A DNA stretch of 6,476 nucleotides from Lachnospira sp. UBA4285 (GTDB taxonomy: Bacteria > Bacillota > Clostridia > Lachnospirales > Lachnospiraceae). A program made the translations under genes and the position numbers. Of the stretch, positions 5,482 to 6,476 are shown one piece after another; the first letter of the stretch is position 1, and each line of letters opens with the position of its first letter. The notes below the pieces were generated by a model. It was given only the letters and a program-made list of their open reading frames with translations, was not told where the DNA came from and did no database searches. The DNA lies in contig DGVL01000039.1 in the NCBI GenBank assembly GCA_002394965.1, positions 1-6,476 of the forward strand, in the 5' to 3' direction.

Positions 5482-6476
5482 TCACTGTCCGCAGGTCAGG
5501 CTGCGGCGGTCATTCTCCATGATCAGATTGCGGTAGAACTGCACGCATCCCGGCAGACAATTGTACTCAATATTCTCGTTCAGCCCGTGCATGCCGCGCA
5601 TCTGCTCCGGTCCGTAGATGACCGGTGCGAACCGCACGACATTGTCACAGATTTCCTCGTACACCCGCGCATCCGTGGCCCCTGTCATACAGTACGGGCT
5701 GCTGGCGACTCCCGGAAATGTCTCCTGAATCACATCGCTGACCATCCCGAAGGCCGGCCCGTGAATGTCAGCCGATTTCGAATAATCGTTGGCGTGCAGG
5801 ATCTCCATGGTCAGATCATACTTCTTCGCCGTCTTCTCCATCAGTGCCAGGCTCTCTTTCATGCCCTGATGCGGGATAAACCGCATGTTGACCGATACGC
5901 TCGCCTCCTCCGGCAGCACGTTGACGGCTTTCGATCCGGATGCCTGCGTGAATGCGGCTGTCGTGCGCAGCATCGCGCCCGCCTGCGCAGAAATCTTCGG
6001 CAGCAGTCTCACCAGGAGCGGCTTGAAGAGCCACATGTTCTCAAAGACATACCGCAGGCCAAATGATGCATACGGCGCAAGCGTCTCGAACATCGCCTGC
6101 ACCTGCGGCGGCATCGCCTTCCGGAACATCTTCCCCTTCTCGACCTCTGTGACAAATGCCGCCAGCCGGACAATCGGCGAGTTCGCCGGTGGAGCACTGG
6201 CGTGTCCGCCGTTTCCCTTTGCCGTGAATCTCAGATCAGCCTTGCCCTTCTCGAACACGCCGACCATCGCGAAGTTACCGGGGATTCCCGCGATCGGATC
6301 TGTGATGATCCCGCCGCCCTCGTCGACAACCAGGTACGGTCTGACACCGCGCCGCTGCAGCTCAGCCACGATTTTCGGGCATCCGTCTCCGGCCCACTCC
6401 TCCGTGCAGGAGGACGAAAGATACACATCCTCTTCCGGCTCGTATCCTTCTTTCAGCAGCTCCTCAACCGCCTCAA
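5482..6476 (-). CDS. M20-family metallopeptidase, carboxypeptidase S type (5' end outside window)
   Basis: This is a zinc-dependent peptidase or N-acyl-amino-acid hydrolase of the M20 clan. About 330 C-terminal residues are visible, and the frame is open to the window edge (first codons EAVEELLKEG). An internal GTG at 6426 is not the start, because coding sequence continues upstream. Numbering from the first full codon at the edge, the catalytic centre SCTEEW holds the tandem glutamates E25-E26 (general base and zinc ligand). The VVDEGG segment is at 50-54, the GGHASAPP dimerisation-domain motif has H91, TGATDAR is at 264-269 with D267, and the terminal zinc histidine is H295 in MHGLNENI. The missing part should carry the first zinc histidine and bridging aspartate (HxDVVP-type). 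No signal peptide can be judged. It precedes the SNF transporter by 24 nt, suggesting that the released amino acid and the carrier's substrate are related. PM20D1-like N-acyl hydrolase activity is an alternative to dipeptidase. Confidence 0.9.
   Translation of the reverse strand, partial: EAVEELLKEGYEPEEDVYLSSSCTEEWAGDGCPKIVAELQRRGVRPYLVVDEGGGIITDPIAGIPGNFAMVGVFEKGKADLRFTAKGNGGHASAPPANSPIVRLAAFVTEVEKGKMFRKAMPPQVQAMFETLAPYASFGLRYVFENMWLFKPLLVRLLPKISAQAGAMLRTTAAFTQASGSKAVNVLPEEASVSVNMRFIPHQGMKESLALMEKTAKKYDLTMEILHANDYSKSADIHGPAFGMVSDVIQETFPGVASSPYCMTGATDARVYEEICDNVVRFAPVIYGPEQMRGMHGLNENIEYNCLPGCVQFYRNLIMENDRRSLTCGQ

Overview
The window looks like the chromosome of a moderately GC-rich low-GC-lineage Firmicute, most likely a gut-type clostridial or Lachnospiraceae-like organism. 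The reasons are strong AGGAGG-type ribosome binding sites, TTGACA/TATTAT promoter elements, a YtrA-type GntR regulator with an ABC module, and a bacterial SNF transporter. This placement is an inference from style, not a database result. Every gene I can support lies on the minus strand, so transcription runs from high to low coordinates.

In transcription order, the right part (about 6476 to 4005) is a two-gene unit. It starts with the 3' part of an M20-family metallopeptidase of the carboxypeptidase S type, whose 5' end is outside the window. After 24 nt comes a complete 456-residue sodium:neurotransmitter-symporter (SNF/NSS) family transporter, and the unit closes with a strong intrinsic terminator at 4005-4048. 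A peptidase or N-acyl-amino-acid hydrolase beside a Na+-coupled amino-acid carrier suggests a small unit for peptide or amino-acid use.

The middle part (about 3999 to 488) is a second, compact operon. Its promoter starts only five bases past the T-run of the previous terminator, and its -10 box sits inside a near-perfect 21-bp inverted repeat, a good operator candidate. The genes are a 128-residue YtrA-type GntR repressor (GTG start), a 300-residue ABC ATPase overlapping it by 8 nt, and a roughly 716-residue permease overlapping the ATPase. The permease has about nine membrane segments and then a soluble domain of about 330 residues resembling what is annotated elsewhere as DUF6449. The layout suggests an autoregulated ABC exporter or sensor module. 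Its substrate cannot be read from the sequence, though relatives of this arrangement respond to cell-envelope stress or antibiotics.

The left end (1-487) has no protein gene I can support. It holds a terminator-like set of competing hairpins (305-364) below the permease stop, a GC-rich inverted repeat (264-293), and two tandem 5' halves of tRNA-Arg(CCT) that break off in or just after the anticodon arm, about 139 bp apart. Between them are a perfect tandem 10-bp repeat, an inverted copy of its core, and a small hairpin. This looks like the scar or end of an integrative element that targets the tRNA-Arg anticodon region. It is the least ordinary part of the window.
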